The position numbers were made by a program, and so were the translations under genes. A DNA stretch of 64,000 nucleotides from Shinisaurus crocodilurus (Eukaryota > Chordata > Lepidosauria > Squamata > Shinisauridae). Each line of letters opens with the position of its first letter. The first letter of the stretch is position 1. Shown piece after piece: positions 41,170-52,357 of the stretch. Under the pieces are notes generated by a model. It ran no database searches. It was not told where the DNA came from and was given only the letters and a program-made list of their open reading frames with translations. The stretch lies in contig CM037878.1 of NCBI GenBank assembly GCA_021292165.1, forward strand, positions 16,116,471 through 16,180,470. Reading direction: 5' to 3'.

Positions 41170-41935
41170 TAGACAGTGACGGGGGTGGGGGGGCGCATAG
41201 GATTCTTCAGATTCTGAGATCCACGGTTGGAAACAGAGCTCTAACCTCGGAGTTGGGTATCTGCACTCAGATCCCTTCCCCTCCCTTGCAGCCGGTGTGG
41301 CTGCTTCTCCAAGGTTGGAAAAGCGACCTCGGAGAAGGGGCAAAGGGGGCATTTTAGGGTCGGGGAGGGGTAAAGGAGGCGTTTTCGGCGTCGGGGTTGG
41401 ACAGCTTAATCTGAGCACATGTCTGCAGGAGCGTAACAGCCAGAGGATAAAGTGTTTGACTTCAATATAAAAGGCCCAGATTCAAATTCCTGCTCCACCA
41501 TGAACTCACCAGATGGTCCTGAGACAGTCATGATAGTGACCATACAATACATGACCATTTATTATTTCCCATATGATTGCTCTCAACGTAATACTGGAGA
41601 TGGCCGGCCGAGCACTACAGCTTGCCTTGAAAACCAACTGAGCCCCACAGATGTCACTCGTGAATGTTCACACAAGTCCGTCGAGCATTTCTTCCAACTG
41701 CTCACAGGGCCCCCAAAGATACCCCTCCCCCTGGAAAAGATAAGGAGGTACACGAGGTATCCTGGCAGCACTCTAGCCACCTTCCCTCCCCTGTCAAAAG
41801 CGCCATAGCTAGATGCCAAAATCGGCTGTCTAGCTGACTTGCAGAGTGGGAAGATGGGGAGACGGAGAGATGGCTTCCACCACTTCCAGCACTCTGCATT
41901 GAGGGCGCAACCCATTGGATTTCACCCTAAAGGCA
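41170..41935 (+). repeat. Harbinger-like fragments
   Basis: GCATAGGATTCTTCAG, CTAACCTCGGAGTTGGGTAT and CCTTGCAGCCGGTGTGGC match the interior of 20787-21207. ACGAGGTATCCTGGCAGCAC and GGGCGCAACCCATTGGATT near 41750-41920 match its right part. The order is disturbed. Confidence 0.4.
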
Positions 41936-41990
41936 CAATCGTATGCATGTTTAGACAGAGAAATGTCCCACGACTCCCAGCATTCACCTT
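41936..41990 (+). mobile_element. Half of a Harbinger-type palindrome
   Basis: GGCACAATCGTATGCATGTT, TAGACAGAGAAATGTCCCAC and GACTCCCAGCATTC match the left arm of the family. The right arm is gone. Confidence 0.65.
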
Positions 41991-41994
41991 GAAC

Positions 41995-42208
41995 TTTGGG
42001 CATTAAAAAAAAAAAAAGTTGGCAGGAACATTCGTACACGTTTTTTTGTGCTTGTTTCTCCTAATGCATGCACGTTTATACAGACATTTGCCTAATCTAC
42101 GCAGATTTGCAAGCAATTTTCGTAATACCGTGTATTTTTAAAACATTATTTTCACCAACATATGCATGTTGGTGCATGGTTTCTCCTAATATATGTACTT
42201 TTTGTGCA

Positions 42209-42257
<49 letters not shown>

Positions 42258-42355
42258 GGAGAACTCCCTTGCAAAATTCAGAAAAGTGTGAATTTTGAAG
42301 GATAGCCAAGTTTCGGTTAACATATTGGTTCGTAAGTGTGAAAGTAGGTAAGTTT
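41995..42355 (+). repeat. GGGATGGGCAAA-type repeat, copy 2
   Basis: TTCTCCTAATGCATGCACG, AATTTTCGTAATACCGTG, AGTGTGAATTTTGAAGGATA and GCAAAATTCAG match 13872-14314. The (ATT)n tract 42211-42257 sits inside. Confidence 0.5.
42211..42257. repeat. (ATT)n microsatellite
   Basis: About 15 ATT units. Confidence 0.95.
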
Positions 42356-42360
42356 GCATC

Positions 42361-42490
42361 AACCTACCTCACAGGGTTGTTGTGAGGATAAAATGGGAGG
42401 AGGAGGAGGATTATGTACGCCGCCTTGGGTTCCTTGCAGGAAAAAAAGGTGGGGGTATAAATATAATAAACAAACAAACAAACAAACAAA
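42361..42490 (+). mobile_element. CORE/MIR-type SINE, 5'-truncated
   Basis: ACCTACCTCACAGGGTTGTT, CCGCCTTGGGTTCCTTGCAG, AGGTGGGGGTATAAATATAA and an (ACAA)n tail. Head and half of the core are missing. Confidence 0.85.
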
Positions 42491-42494
42491 CTTC

Positions 42495-43285
42495 TCCCCC
42501 ATCGCTGTTTTCCAGCTGGGAATTCAAGGAGTACCAACAGCAATTCTGAAGCAGGGATCTTGTGAAGCAATTTTGAATTGCATGGCCTGGTCCTGTAAAA
42601 CTTCCATTATAGCTTCTTTTCTCCCCCCCAACCCACCCTCCCACCACTGGCCCAGCTGTTCCATTACGAGTTTGTCCCTCCCCCTCCCCACATGCATTTC
42701 GAGAATAGACTCTCCCTTGTTTCAACCAAAATAAGCCAGGCAATTGTTTTAAGATTGACCAACTGTGTGAGGCAAATGGAGTTGGAGAGGGTAGGAAAAT
42801 TTTCTTCTTATCATCTGAAGGCTTTCCCGCAACTTGAAAGGTGCGTGGGTCACAGTGGCAGGAAGTCATCTTTTGAGATCTTGCTATGAAGATGTATGAA
42901 TGGCCTGTAGATACGAGCTTCACATCAAATAGCTGACCTTCCCATGCTTGTATCCTGCAGGTCAGCGTAAGCTTTCCCTTTTTCTTTTTCTAAGCTGGGA
43001 GGCCTGAGGAGGAGTACCCACGCAGGCTGTTGAATGATCGCCTTCACTCAAGCGCTGGAACAAAGCCCCGTGAGCACAAGGATTTCTGGGAAACCTTCCT
43101 CGGCGGCCTAGGAAGTATGGCTCGGTTGAACAGCCATAGGCCTCTGACAAATAAGTTCATCCTCCCTTTTGAGATGTAGATAACAGTAAGGTCCTTGTAA
43201 GTACTGAGAAGCACAAGGGGAAATAAAACAGTCCTTGGTATGTAACAACCCTCTAGGCAGGGTCCTCACACACAGCAGAACGAGG
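42495..43285. other. No recognised element
   Basis: No transposon or gene is supported. Several minus-strand open frames overlap here but resemble nothing. Confidence 0.3.
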
Positions 43286-43293
43286 TAGTAGAA

Positions 43294-43396
43294 CAGTGCA
43301 CTCCAACATGTTTTTGGCCTACAACTCCAAGCTGGCTGGGGCATGCTGGGAGTTGTAGGCCAAAAACATCTGGGGACCCAAGGTTGGAGAACACTG
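43294..43396 (+). mobile_element. Palindromic Buster-type hAT MITE, copy B5
   Basis: Right arm complete (CTGGGAGTTGTAGGCCAAAA through GGTTGGAGAACACTG). The left arm has lost about 17 bp of the CTTGGGTCC segment and most of the loop. TAGTAGAA flanks it perfectly (43286-43293, 43397-43404) with central TA. Confidence 0.9.
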
Positions 43397-43828
43397 TAGT
43401 AGAAGGTTGAGGTGACAGAATAAACTGCAGCACCTCAGACTACGGGTGAGGGAAGCCACTTTTGAATGCCCCCAATGTGAAAACAAAATGCTCTGCAAGC
43501 AGGAAAACACAGTGCATCGCGGAGCAAGGAACTAGCCCCGTCCTTTGCTTACTCCTGGCATAGCTTTCGTAATTAACGCCAAGAACCACAGCCACTCGCT
43601 CTGCATTCCCTTTGGGGTGGGCCTCAGAGATGTCCCTGTGTGCAACGAGGTGGATATAGCTATCCCTCCGTCACAGCCACAAAGACTGCTGTAGCTTCAG
43701 GTGGGCCCAGAAGGAAGACCCATCTGAGGTATTAACACAAGCAAGGACCTGACAGGGAGTGTGATTTCCCTTGGGCCTCTGACCTCTTTTTTTGAAAGGC
43801 AGAGATCACTTTAACCCTGACCAGGCGG

Positions 43829-43982
43829 GGCTGGTGGTGACTCCTATTTCGGTGGGGGCTCCTTTTCCATTACAGGTTTTGCAGCTTTTATTTGGAGCTT
43901 CATAGGAGCTATTTTGCCTGCGAAACCTGCAATGGAAAAGGAGCCCCACCAAAATAGGAGTCACACCAGCCTCCCCTGCTCC
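43829..43982 (+). mobile_element. CTCCTATTTCGGTGG foldback element, copy C2
   Basis: CTGGTGGTGACTCCTATTTC and ATAGGAGTCACACCAGCCTC are the outer arms. TTTTATTTGGAGCTTCATAG is present on the left but its complement is deleted on the right. CCTG occurs on both outer sides. Confidence 0.7.
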
Positions 43983-44067
43983 TGACCATGGAGCGGGAGA
44001 GAGGGCATGGCTGGCTGGTTGGCAAGGAGATGCAGGCATGGCCCGAGACATTTTGCTGCATGCCTGT

Positions 44068-44472
44068 AGGGTGGCCACTTGCAAACTGTCAAAAAAAGAG
44101 GACATGCGCATCACTAAGGAAGAGTACAGAATAGGACACTGGTGTGCATAACATTTGCATATGCTAGGTTATATCTACAAAAGCGCGAATTTAGAAATGA
44201 TTCTTATAATTTAAATAGAACTCACCATCGTTTGGGAGACTGTGACCAGCTGTCCCTGTGTGCCGTTGCCCAGCCTGTGGTCCGGGTGTTGTTGGTGGGC
44301 AACTTCAAGGCCCTTTAGCTCTTCCTTCTGATGGTTCTGTATTTTGAAACTGGACTTGGGACTGGGGCAGCCCTTCAAATAGAAGATGCCTTCAGGATAG
44401 AGGATAGTCCTCTGGCAGCCCTTCAAATAGAGGACTGCCCTCTGTAAAAGAGGACACCTGGCCACACCCTAT
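44068..44472 (+). repeat. GTGTCC-type interspersed repeat, copy 5
   Basis: The clearest copy: TAGGGTGGCCACTTGCAAAC to GACACCTGGCCACACCCTA. Contains reiterated CTTCAAATAGA/GATGCCTTC units at 44370-44440. Confidence 0.7.
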
Positions 44473-44485
44473 GGCACTTGCATAG

Positions 44486-44645
44486 TACCGAAGTCCAGCC
44501 AAGTAAATTTGGCACCCGAGGCAACAGATCTCACAAGCGCCTCTTCTCCTCCTTCCGCAGCGGTAAAAATGCAATCATTATAAATGAAATAACTAGCAAT
44601 TTGCTGCCCTTTCATGACACCCAAAATCAGCTGCCTGCGGACTGC
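44486..44645 (+). repeat. Unclassified repeat, copy 1
   Basis: AGCCAAGTAAATTTGGCACC, AGATCTCACAAGCGCCTC and TTTGCTGCCCTTTCATGACA match 47650-47795 (AGCCAAGTTATTTTGGCATG, AAATCTCACAAGCACCTC). Confidence 0.5.
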
Positions 44646-44659
44646 AGCCGGGCTGTGCC

Positions 44660-46165
44660 TGAAGAGATGACAGCGGAGGTAGATTTGGGTGAGGATAGGA
44701 AGTGGGCTGTTGCAATCTTCAGGACAAACACATACATCACAGGAACATTCCCAGACAAGGATCTCTCCCAGCTCTGCTGTTTGATCATTGATCGTGTGAC
44801 AATGCCGAAGGAATGAATCTGACACACATCTCATGCATGCTGTGGATGCTAATCTGCTGCCACTATATCACACAACCGAAATGGGAATTCTGCAAAGGCA
44901 ATTCTGCATTCTAAATCTGCCCATTTAATGATCACGTATGCCCTGTTCGGACAACCAAACACTGACAATGGGTGCATTCAGAAGACATCGTACAGCTATT
45001 CCTCCTTAATGGTCTTTTTTCCCTCCTTAACTGATTTTTTTAAGGGAAAGAAATAAGACATAAGAAGCAGTGGGAAGATACGGGAGGGCTCCAAGTGGAA
45101 GACGATGACATCTGGATACACACAGACACCCCTCGTGAAATTCCATGAATAAGTCAGGGCGATTGCACAATAACAGCCTTCCATCTGGAAGCATCCCATG
45201 TGGAGGAAGGAGGAGGATTTGCCTCTGCCCTCCATACGTTCAATTTATCCTACTGAGTTGTGTGAACAGGGTTTTGTTCAAACCTGTACAATGGTTTCAA
45301 TCTGGTTGTGTGTGTGGTTTTAAAGTGTGGGAGACATGAATTCCGATCTGGAGCGGATTACATGGCCCCCAAATAGAACAAAATATCCTAGAATCAAGGC
45401 ATTTGAAAATAAACACAAAGTATGACTAACTAACCCTGATTTAAAAGACTAAGATGTTTTGATCTGTCATCACACAGCTACATTTCCTCCAAAATTAATG
45501 CATGGTTATACTAAAGATCTCCTTTGACTCTCCTCCAACTTATTTAAGGGGGGGGGAACAGTTTGCCCTGCAATCTAGGTTTATTGGTTTGCATGTTGTT
45601 GTTTTTTGCATTTTCATTGGCCGGGATCCAACGACGTTCTTGCATAGCATAAGTGGAAGGCTCTTGTGTTCTGCCTGTGCAAAGGGGAAACTCCAATTTC
45701 CAGCCCAGCTCCCACCCCCCACACACACACACTGACTGCAGCTCTTTATGGCATTCTGAAGGGTCCCCTGAGATTCTGGAAGGTCCCCTGACCCTCAGAG
45801 CAGCTTTTCAAGGGGTTCAAAGAGCTGAATAGGACGTTGGAGGCAGGGAAGCCCCATTGCAGAAGCAGAACTCTGCCAGTGCAGTCTCTGGAAACCAAGC
45901 TGCTGTTTACAACGTCCACTTCTTGACGTGCTGCATGGGGGGACCATTGCATTTTAAAAGGGTGAAAGAGCAGAAGCTCTCAGACAGCGGGCACTAGTCC
46001 AAGTCCTCTGCTTGATCACATATTCGTCTGTGTAACTGCTTTCATGAAAAACTAATGGTAAAGGAATTTACAGTGGATCCCCCCCCCTTTTTGTGTAGAT
46101 CAGATTTTTTTAAAATAAATAAAAAATCCCCTATGTATATATATTTAGTTCTTTATTTGGCACCA
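44660..46165. other. No recognised element
   Basis: A G-run at 45548-45557 and (CA)n of six units at 45719-45732. No gene or named repeat. Confidence 0.3.
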
Positions 46166-46167
46166 TC

Positions 46168-46475
46168 ATAGGAAGCTGCCTTATAAGCAGTAGCACCCGG
46201 TGGCTCCAATGTCAGTGGGGCAGTGTATCCACTCCGGATTTCAGCCCGAACTTTTACGGAGCTATCCATGGTACTGAACCCAATCCCCCCCCCAAACTAG
46301 GTTCAGCACCTTTGAACTTCAGACTAAAACCTGGAGTGGATACACCGGCCCCATTGGCACTGGAGCCACCAGCCGCCACCGCTTATACTACTACTCCGTG
46401 TAGCCCAGTATTGTCCACTCTTACTGGACGCAGCCGGCAGGCAGAGAAGGACCTTTCTCCTACCCTGGGTTTGCC
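46168..46475 (-). mobile_element. tRNA-Ala SINE fragment, split by foldback
   Basis: AGGAAGCTGCCTTATA stops at 46185 and resumes at 46383 as TTATACTACTACTCCGTGTA, GCCCAGTATTGTCCACTC. The insert is the foldback at 46186-46382 with TTATA repeated on each side. Confidence 0.7.
46186..46382 (+). mobile_element. Foldback element, copy C3, 5-bp TSD
   Basis: AGCAGTAGCACCCGGTGGCT and AGCCACCAGCCGCCACCGC are the ends; TATCCACTCCGG and CTGGAGTGGATA form the inner stem. TTATA lies at 46181-46185 and 46383-46387. It interrupts a tRNA-Ala SINE, so it is younger. Confidence 0.8.
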
Positions 46476-46571
46476 ATTGGGTTTGCCCATCCGCAGGCTC
46501 TGCCGCTGTAGAAAGAGAATGCCGGACAGATAGTCCTTTGGCCTGATCCCACTTGGCCCTCCTCCTTATGT

Positions 46572-46775
46572 TGCCAGCAGTGGAGGCTGGCGACCGATGT
46601 CAGTGGGGTGGTGAATCCACTCCGGGTTTTAGTCTGAACTTTAAAGGAGCTATTCATGGTGCTGAACCTGGTTTGCAATCTGAACTTTTAAGGAGCTGTC
46701 CATGGGCCTTGAACCAATTTTGGGGATAGGTGACAGGGTTCAGCACCATAGATCAGGCACCCTGAAGATTTTAAG
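46572..46775 (+). mobile_element. Foldback element, copy C4 (decayed)
   Basis: AGCAGTGGAGGCTGGCGACC opens it. TCAGTGGGGTGGTGAATCCA and CTCCGGGTTTTAGTCTGAAC match copy C3. The right end is lost. Two direct AACTTTTAAGGAGCTGTCCA-like units lie inside. Confidence 0.6.
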
Positions 46776-46880
46776 AGCTACAACCCTCCCCCAACACACA
46801 ATTGTTGACCTGGTGCAGGCCTCTGCCCCTCTCTAGCTTCCACTTGTGTGAGAGACTGCACGCAGCAAATGCTATTGCCT

Positions 46881-47325
46881 GTCATCATCAGGCGATCACT
46901 CGTGACCGAGTAAGATTGTCTTCCGGGATAAAAGGAGGAAATTCTAAAGAAGATTGTGTAGACTCTAGCGATGGGTCCGTAAGTGACTGTGGAGGCCAAT
47001 TCTAGATCCACACAGCTTCCCACAGTGAGGACACAGGTTACCAGATAGAAGATGGTCCTGTAAAGGATTCATTTGACGTGCTTTTCGCCTAGCACGTTTC
47101 TCCCTTTCACCTTGCACTCGGGCTTCTTCAAAGTCCATGGAACCTTTGTGAAAGGCCAACCTCCATTTAGATCGTTCATGGGCCAGAGCTTCCCAGTTTT
47201 CGATGTTTATATTGCATTTTTTTAGATTTGCCTTATGAACATCTTTAAACCTCTTATATTGACCACCGATATTCCGCTTTCCATCCTTGAGTTGGGAGTA
47301 AAGTAACTGCTTTGGGAGACGGCTG
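46881..47325 (-). mobile_element. Zinc-finger LINE, 3' fragment
   Basis: The frame SRLPKQLLYSQLKDGKRN runs to the finger CPHCGKLCGSRIGLHSHLRT and stop with no break. It is almost identical to the copy at 32790 (one K-to-R change is evident in the basic stretch). The 3' UTR ends in CATCATCAGG on the plus strand. 5'-truncated. Confidence 0.88.
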
Positions 47326-47429
47326 TATGTACAGTGCAATCCTATATGTATCTACTCAGAAGAGAAGTAAATCCCATTGACTCACTCACTCCCTGGTTAA
47401 GTGTGTGCGCACGTTGCAACCTTCTGGTG

Positions 47430-47565
47430 CAGGGGGTGAGGAGAAAGTAAATCTCCAGATGTTTTGGACTTCAACTCCCAGAAACCTCTGCCAGCATGGC
47501 CAATGGTCAGGAACTCTGGGAGTTGAAGTCCAAAACATCTGGAGATTTACTTTCTGCCCTCCCCA
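47430..47565 (+). mobile_element. Palindrome, GAAAGTAAATCTCC type
   Basis: GAAAGTAAATCTCCAGATGT, TTTGGACTTCAACTCCCAG and complements form a long stem around CCTCTGCCAGCATGGCCAAT. Outer CAGGGGGTGAGG and CCTCCCCAGTTCTG are weakly inverted. No clear target duplication. Confidence 0.7.
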
Positions 47566-47639
47566 GTTCTGCTGCCATCCCCTGCATGTTTACTAACTCA
47601 GATGTGCGCCTCACTGGCTTTACATGCACAAGTCAAGGT

Positions 47640-48120
47640 GCACAGCACCCAAGGTCAGCCAAGTTATTTTGGCATGTCAGGCAGAAAATCTCACAAGCAC
47701 CTCCCTCCCCTCCCTGGCAGTTAAAATACTAAATTTATGAACTAATCACTTGCTGTCCTTTCATGGCACCCAACATCCTCTGCCTGAGGATCCCTAATGG
47801 TAAGGAACACAGGAAGCTGCTGTATACAGAGTCAGACCCTCGGTCTATCTCATTCAGTACTGTCGACACTGACTGGCAGCAGCTCTCCGGGTTTTCAGGC
47901 AGATTTTATCCTGCACTACCTGGAGATGCCAGGGATTGAACCTGGCACTTTCTGCATGCAAATCAGGTGCTCTATCACTGAGCCACAGCCCCGGCCGAAT
48001 GATAGGGCTGGCCGTGGTCAAGTGACAGCAGAAGGGGACGTGTGGAGTGGAGGGGAAAGCACTGTCCAGAACAACTCAGTCCCTTCTCCAGTATATCTGC
48101 AGCCATCATCAGTGAAGTGA
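47640..48120 (+). repeat. Unclassified repeat, copy 2, hosting a SINE
   Basis: Matches 44486 for its first 150 bp. The tRNA-Ala SINE at 47805-47993 interrupts it; CAGCCATCATCAGTGAAGTG follows. Confidence 0.45.
47805..47993 (-). mobile_element. tRNA-Ala-derived SINE, full length
   Basis: On the minus strand it begins GGGGCTGTGGCTCAGTGATA, with the A-box, a TTTGCAT anticodon loop (TGC, Ala), and the B-box GGTTCAATCCC. The unrelated body (AGAGCTGCTGCCAGTCAGTG, CAGCTTCC) follows. The tRNA head could fold as a cloverleaf, but with mismatches. Best copy of the family in the window. Confidence 0.88.
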
Positions 48121-48268
48121 TTTGCTAGTAGGGCCTCTAGCTCAAAGGATGGACAGCCTTTCCTTCATTTCTGTCCCCAGCACCTGATATTTAGGGGTAC
48201 ACTGCCTTTGGACTTGGAGGTTCTATTCTGCTACCATAGCTAATACTAAATAGCCAATGATAGACTTA

Positions 48269-48530
48269 GACTGGGTTCAGACAACACAATAACCCAACTG
48301 CACTAACAAGCCATGGCTTGTTAACCATCGAACAACCCATGAAGAGAACCGTTGGTTTGTTGTTGGGTTGTGAACTGTGTTGCTCACCATGGTTTTTATC
48401 TCGGCTGGGTTCAGACAACACAATAACCCATGTTTCAAGTTTCAACAACAACCCACATTTCGACAACAACCCACACTCAACCCATACTCAACCCCTGAGT
48501 GTGGGTGATCGTGTTGTCCTGAACCCAGTC
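48269..48530 (+). mobile_element. Harbinger-like element, GACTGGGTTCAGACAAC ends
   Basis: GACTGGGTTCAGACAACACA opens and GTGTTGTCCTGAACCCAGTC closes it, bounded by TTA at 48266-48268 and 48531-48533. The opening motif recurs inside at 48411. Interior AACCCACACTCAACCCATAC units repeat. 262 bp, non-coding. Confidence 0.8.
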
Positions 48531-48811
48531 TTATCCTCTATGCTTTTCTCAAAGCCTTTTTGAAAGCGAGTCCAACTACATGTTACACGCAATCATGCCT
48601 AACAAAAACCCAATGGCCACTTCCATGAAGGAAAAGCAGATTGAAGGAGAGATGGCTTTTCAGTGGGGAAGTGGTGGAGGACTTCACCCTTTCACCACTG
48701 CTTTTCCTCTGCACGTCTTCATGCAGATTTGTTTAAAAGGCTTGTGTATGGGGAAACCCAGATCCAATGGTGGCAATTGTAGCGTGACATCATCAGGTAG
48801 AGGGGCAAACT

Positions 48812-50290
48812 AGTGATGGGCAAATCTGCCAGTTTTACTTTCTTCTGCATTAATTTTTTTTTTTAAAAAAAAATTATCTCAAGTTCTTTCTCTCCCGAAT
48901 CTGAAGAACTTTGCAAATTTTGGTAAATTCTTATTAAAAACAAACTGAAACGAAATTCTCACTCATCTGCACCAGCCAAATGTGACAGGCACAGCTATTC
49001 CAAGCATGGAGAGGACCATGATGTACCTGCCTGCCATATAGCTGTTAAAGATGAGGAGCCTGTGAGAAAGAAAGAGGTGGCAACCCTAATTCAGCACTAT
49101 CATGGTTGAATGCAAAGTGACTCAAATCCAGATTTTTAAGAGCTAAGCACTCAAAGCCCTGGGACTGGGTGGGCAAATCTGTCAGTATTGGTTTCTCCCA
49201 CATCCAGTCGTCTTTCATCTCAAGTCCTTCTTGTCCTGAATGGACCTTGCAGATTTTGGTACATTCTTGTCAAAACCACACTGAACTGAACATTCTCACT
49301 TATTCCTCAAACATATCTCACGTGTAAGGAGAACGTGGTTCACGAGGATGGAAAGCGGGAAGGTTAAGGGCTCCTCTGGAGTAGGAATCTGGTAGTGCTG
49401 GCACTTGAATGGTTGAGTTGCTCAGTCTGGAGGTCAATGGGAGATCATGTACTGCTGCTTATAAATGAAGAGAAGGTGTGAGGAGAAGGCCTGTTGAAGG
49501 CATTTAATAAGGGATTTTCTCACTCTTGAGCATTCATGCCTTTGACTGGCTGCCCTCTGCAAAATACACAGAGTTCTGTCACACAACGGTGGGGCAAGAA
49601 CGGGTTTCCCAAACCAACAGTCCACAGATCTACATCAGATTCTATTGCATGCCAAGAATGAAGATAGAACTTGATTTGTCTAGGTTCTTTTTTCTTCTTT
49701 TCTGTACTATATTTCCTCTGACCTTTCTATGGTGGGGATTACTATGTTTACTTTACTAGAAAAGAATATTAATAAAATGCTAATAAAACTATCAGCTATA
49801 AGACAATATATTTACGCATGCACGTTTTTAAAATATATTCCTGAAATAAACCCATACTTAATGCTTGCGCAGAGAGAAATTCTGGGGTTTGAATAAAATA
49901 GGCAGGATTTCAAATATATTGGCCTTCAGTGGAAACACCTTCCATCATCCTAAATTGGCATGGCCATCATAAGTTTGAGTGCTGTCCCTTTTAATAAATG
50001 CCCACACGGAAATTTGCACTGTTTGTGTGTACATTTTCCCACCAATATATGCATCTCTGTGAGCATTTAAAAAAATATTTTAAAAATATCCATGTTTCCC
50101 CAAGTAGTTTCTATTGGTGCAATGCAGTTTTGTTCACACTTTTGTCCAATAAACACGCTTTGTGTGCACTTTCTACTAATATGAACATTTTTTGTGAGCT
50201 CAGTGCCCCCTCCTGAGGAACTGCATCATCAATTTCGGGAAAGTGCAGATTTTGGTACCCATCTCTGTCTTGGCTCACTTACTGGCTCGG
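48812..50290. repeat. GGGATGGGCAAA-type segments in repeat-poor DNA
   Basis: TAGTGATGGGCAAATCTGCC (48812), GGTGGGCAAATCTGTCAGTA (49169) and ATTTTCCCACCAATATATGC with AAGTGCAGATTTTGG (50033-50255) are three diverged copies. Between them no gene is seen. Confidence 0.45.
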
Positions 50291-50412
50291 GAGGTGCACA
50301 TTTGGTAAATCCACATAAAAACCTCACCGACTCCTAGCTCAGGCTGCTGTGCCAAAGCCAACCCACACCCATTCCTAGAGGTGTCAGCCCGGGCCATGGT
50401 GACATAAGCCTT

Positions 50413-50752
50413 TGAGTCAAACTACATCTTTGCTTAATAAGTAGCATGTGGCACCTGCTTTTTCCTAAATTAATTACAGACACAGGGAAGGGAGTTGTTG
50501 TTGTTATTGGGACCACCACACATGTGGAGAGGCAGCTCCCTTCTCCAGCCACGACCAAAACATGGCTGGGAGCATTTTCTAAGACCCCTAACAATTTTAA
50601 TTTGGTTTGCGGCTGGATGGGGGAACAGAGGAGCCTCCCCTCTACAAGTGGGTTGTCCCAATAACAGCTTGGCCTCCATGCCTGAAAGTAATTAAGGAAA
50701 AAGCCGAGGAGCAGCTGCATGCTACATACTAAGTGTAACATGTAGTTTGGCC
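50413..50752 (+). repeat. CAAACTACAT-ended element
   Basis: GAGTCAAACTACATCTTTGC at the left and GTAACATGTAGTTTGGCCC at the right are inverted over about 15 bp. Interior palindromic symmetry around CAAAACATGGC. A possible non-autonomous DNA transposon of 340 bp. Confidence 0.45.
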
Positions 50753-50757
50753 CTTAC

Positions 50758-51235
50758 TTGCATCTCATTTGGGATTACTGGCACAGGCTCGATGTGGTGG
50801 GGCTGCCTTTTGAGGACAGTCTGGGAACTTCAGCTGGTTCAGAATGCTGCAGTTAGGGTTATTAGCTGGTGCTAGTCCCCAAGTGACACCAGTGGAGGCT
50901 GGGTGACTCCTATTTCGGTGGGGCTCCTAACCCTATTGCAGGTTTTATTTGGAGCTTTATAGGAGCTATCCATGGTGCTCCATGGTGGTCAACCTATTTG
51001 GGGGGGGGGTTGGAGTTCAGCACCATGGATAGCTCCTATAAAGCTCCAAATAAAACCTGCAATGGATGAGGAGCCCCACCAGCCTCCCCTGACAGCATCT
51101 GCACCAGCTGCCTATCCGCAGATTCTTGAACTCCTTACCGAGGAGGGAGGCCCACCTTGCCCACTCACAGATGTCCTTCCGCTGGCAGGTAAAAACCTTT
51201 TGATTCTTTTAAACCAGAACTTGGCCCACTGAGCA
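50758..51235 (+). mobile_element. L2-like LINE fragment, split
   Basis: The frame ELQLVQNAAVRVISW is a standard part of the L2-group ORF. After the foldback at 50893-51090 the text continues LHQLPIRRF, then a deletion. 5'- and 3'-truncated. Confidence 0.65.
50893..51090 (+). mobile_element. Foldback element, copy C5
   Basis: CAGTGGAGGCTGGGTGACTC and CCCACCAGCCTCCCCTG are ends. AGGTTTTATTTGGAGCTTTA and TAAAGCTCCAAATAAAACCT make a 20-bp perfect stem. Inserted in L2-like ORF sequence. Confidence 0.8.
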
Positions 51236-52355
51236 GATTTGTCTTGCTCTGTGTTTTTCTGTATTTTAATCTGAATGTGTTTTTTTAACCAGCAGCCATT
51301 ATCTGACACTTTGATCTTCTCTTCCCTGATTGTTATATTGCTTTTATTGAGTTATTGCTTGTTCGTTGATATCTTTATTTATGTATTTATTGGGAGAGTT
51401 CCACCCTTAAAAGCAGCCTAAGACTAATTTTACATAAATAAAAGAAAACAAAATTAAAACAGTTGTTCACAACCTTGGGGATTCTATATGGAAAGGCAGG
51501 GGATAAATTTAACAAACAAATAAAACACCCTTTGCCAGTTCCATTTTTATAGCCCCCCTCTCCCACCCCCCCCAATTCTTCAAGAGGGTTGAATTGAATC
51601 ATTTGTTTTGTTTTCTGCACCAAAAGAAACCTTTATCTTATTGTAAGTTCATACTTGTTATCTTTTGGGAAAGGGTTGATGTTTTCAGCAGATCAACCAT
51701 AAAGGGTTTTTTCCCCCCAACCCTCTTTAATTCTCCCAAAGTGCCATATGATTATCAAACAGTAATTTGCTAATGTTTAAATGTTGGCAAAACTAGGTTT
51801 TCAAATGTACACGATCTTTGCCTGGGGTGGGATGAATATGATATTTAATTCTCTGCCGTCTCCCTAGGCTTTGGCCTTAAGATCTGTGGTGTGACAGCCG
51901 GATCAACCGTGGCAGCTGAACTTGCATCAACAGGTCTAGCTTCAGAAGGTGCATGAAAAACCTTCTGCTATGCATTGCATTGCAGTTGCCAAGAATATTA
52001 CAAGTTGCCGCTGCTTTCAGCACTCAGGACTATTTACCTGTAACTCTTTTCACTCATTTTCTCTGTCAACGTTTTTATTACCTGTGTCTCTTTTCACTCA
52101 TTCTCTGTCAAAGTTTTCATTGTGTAATCATTGGACCATCCTAAGAGAGGTAGAGGCTGAAAAAATAATGATAATCTAGTAAATTGATGTACATGGCTAC
52201 TTCATAGCTTGCAGATTTTTCTACGATATCCCCTCCCTCCCCAGAGCCTTGTTTGTGAGCAGCACAGAAGTTGTGTCACATCACACATGCAATGCAAAGA
52301 TGATTGCAGCTTATGCATAATGTGGTGGGCAGATAGACAGCAGGGACCAGAAGAT
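51236..52355. other. Repeat-poor sequence
   Basis: A short LINE-tail-like TTTATTTATGTATTTATTGG at 51376 is seen; otherwise nothing. Confidence 0.3.
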
Positions 52356-52357
52356 CT

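Noticed and set aside
47805..47993. Functional tRNA-Ala gene
   Set aside because: The tRNA-like head is followed directly by the SINE body, has mismatched stems and belongs to a dispersed family.
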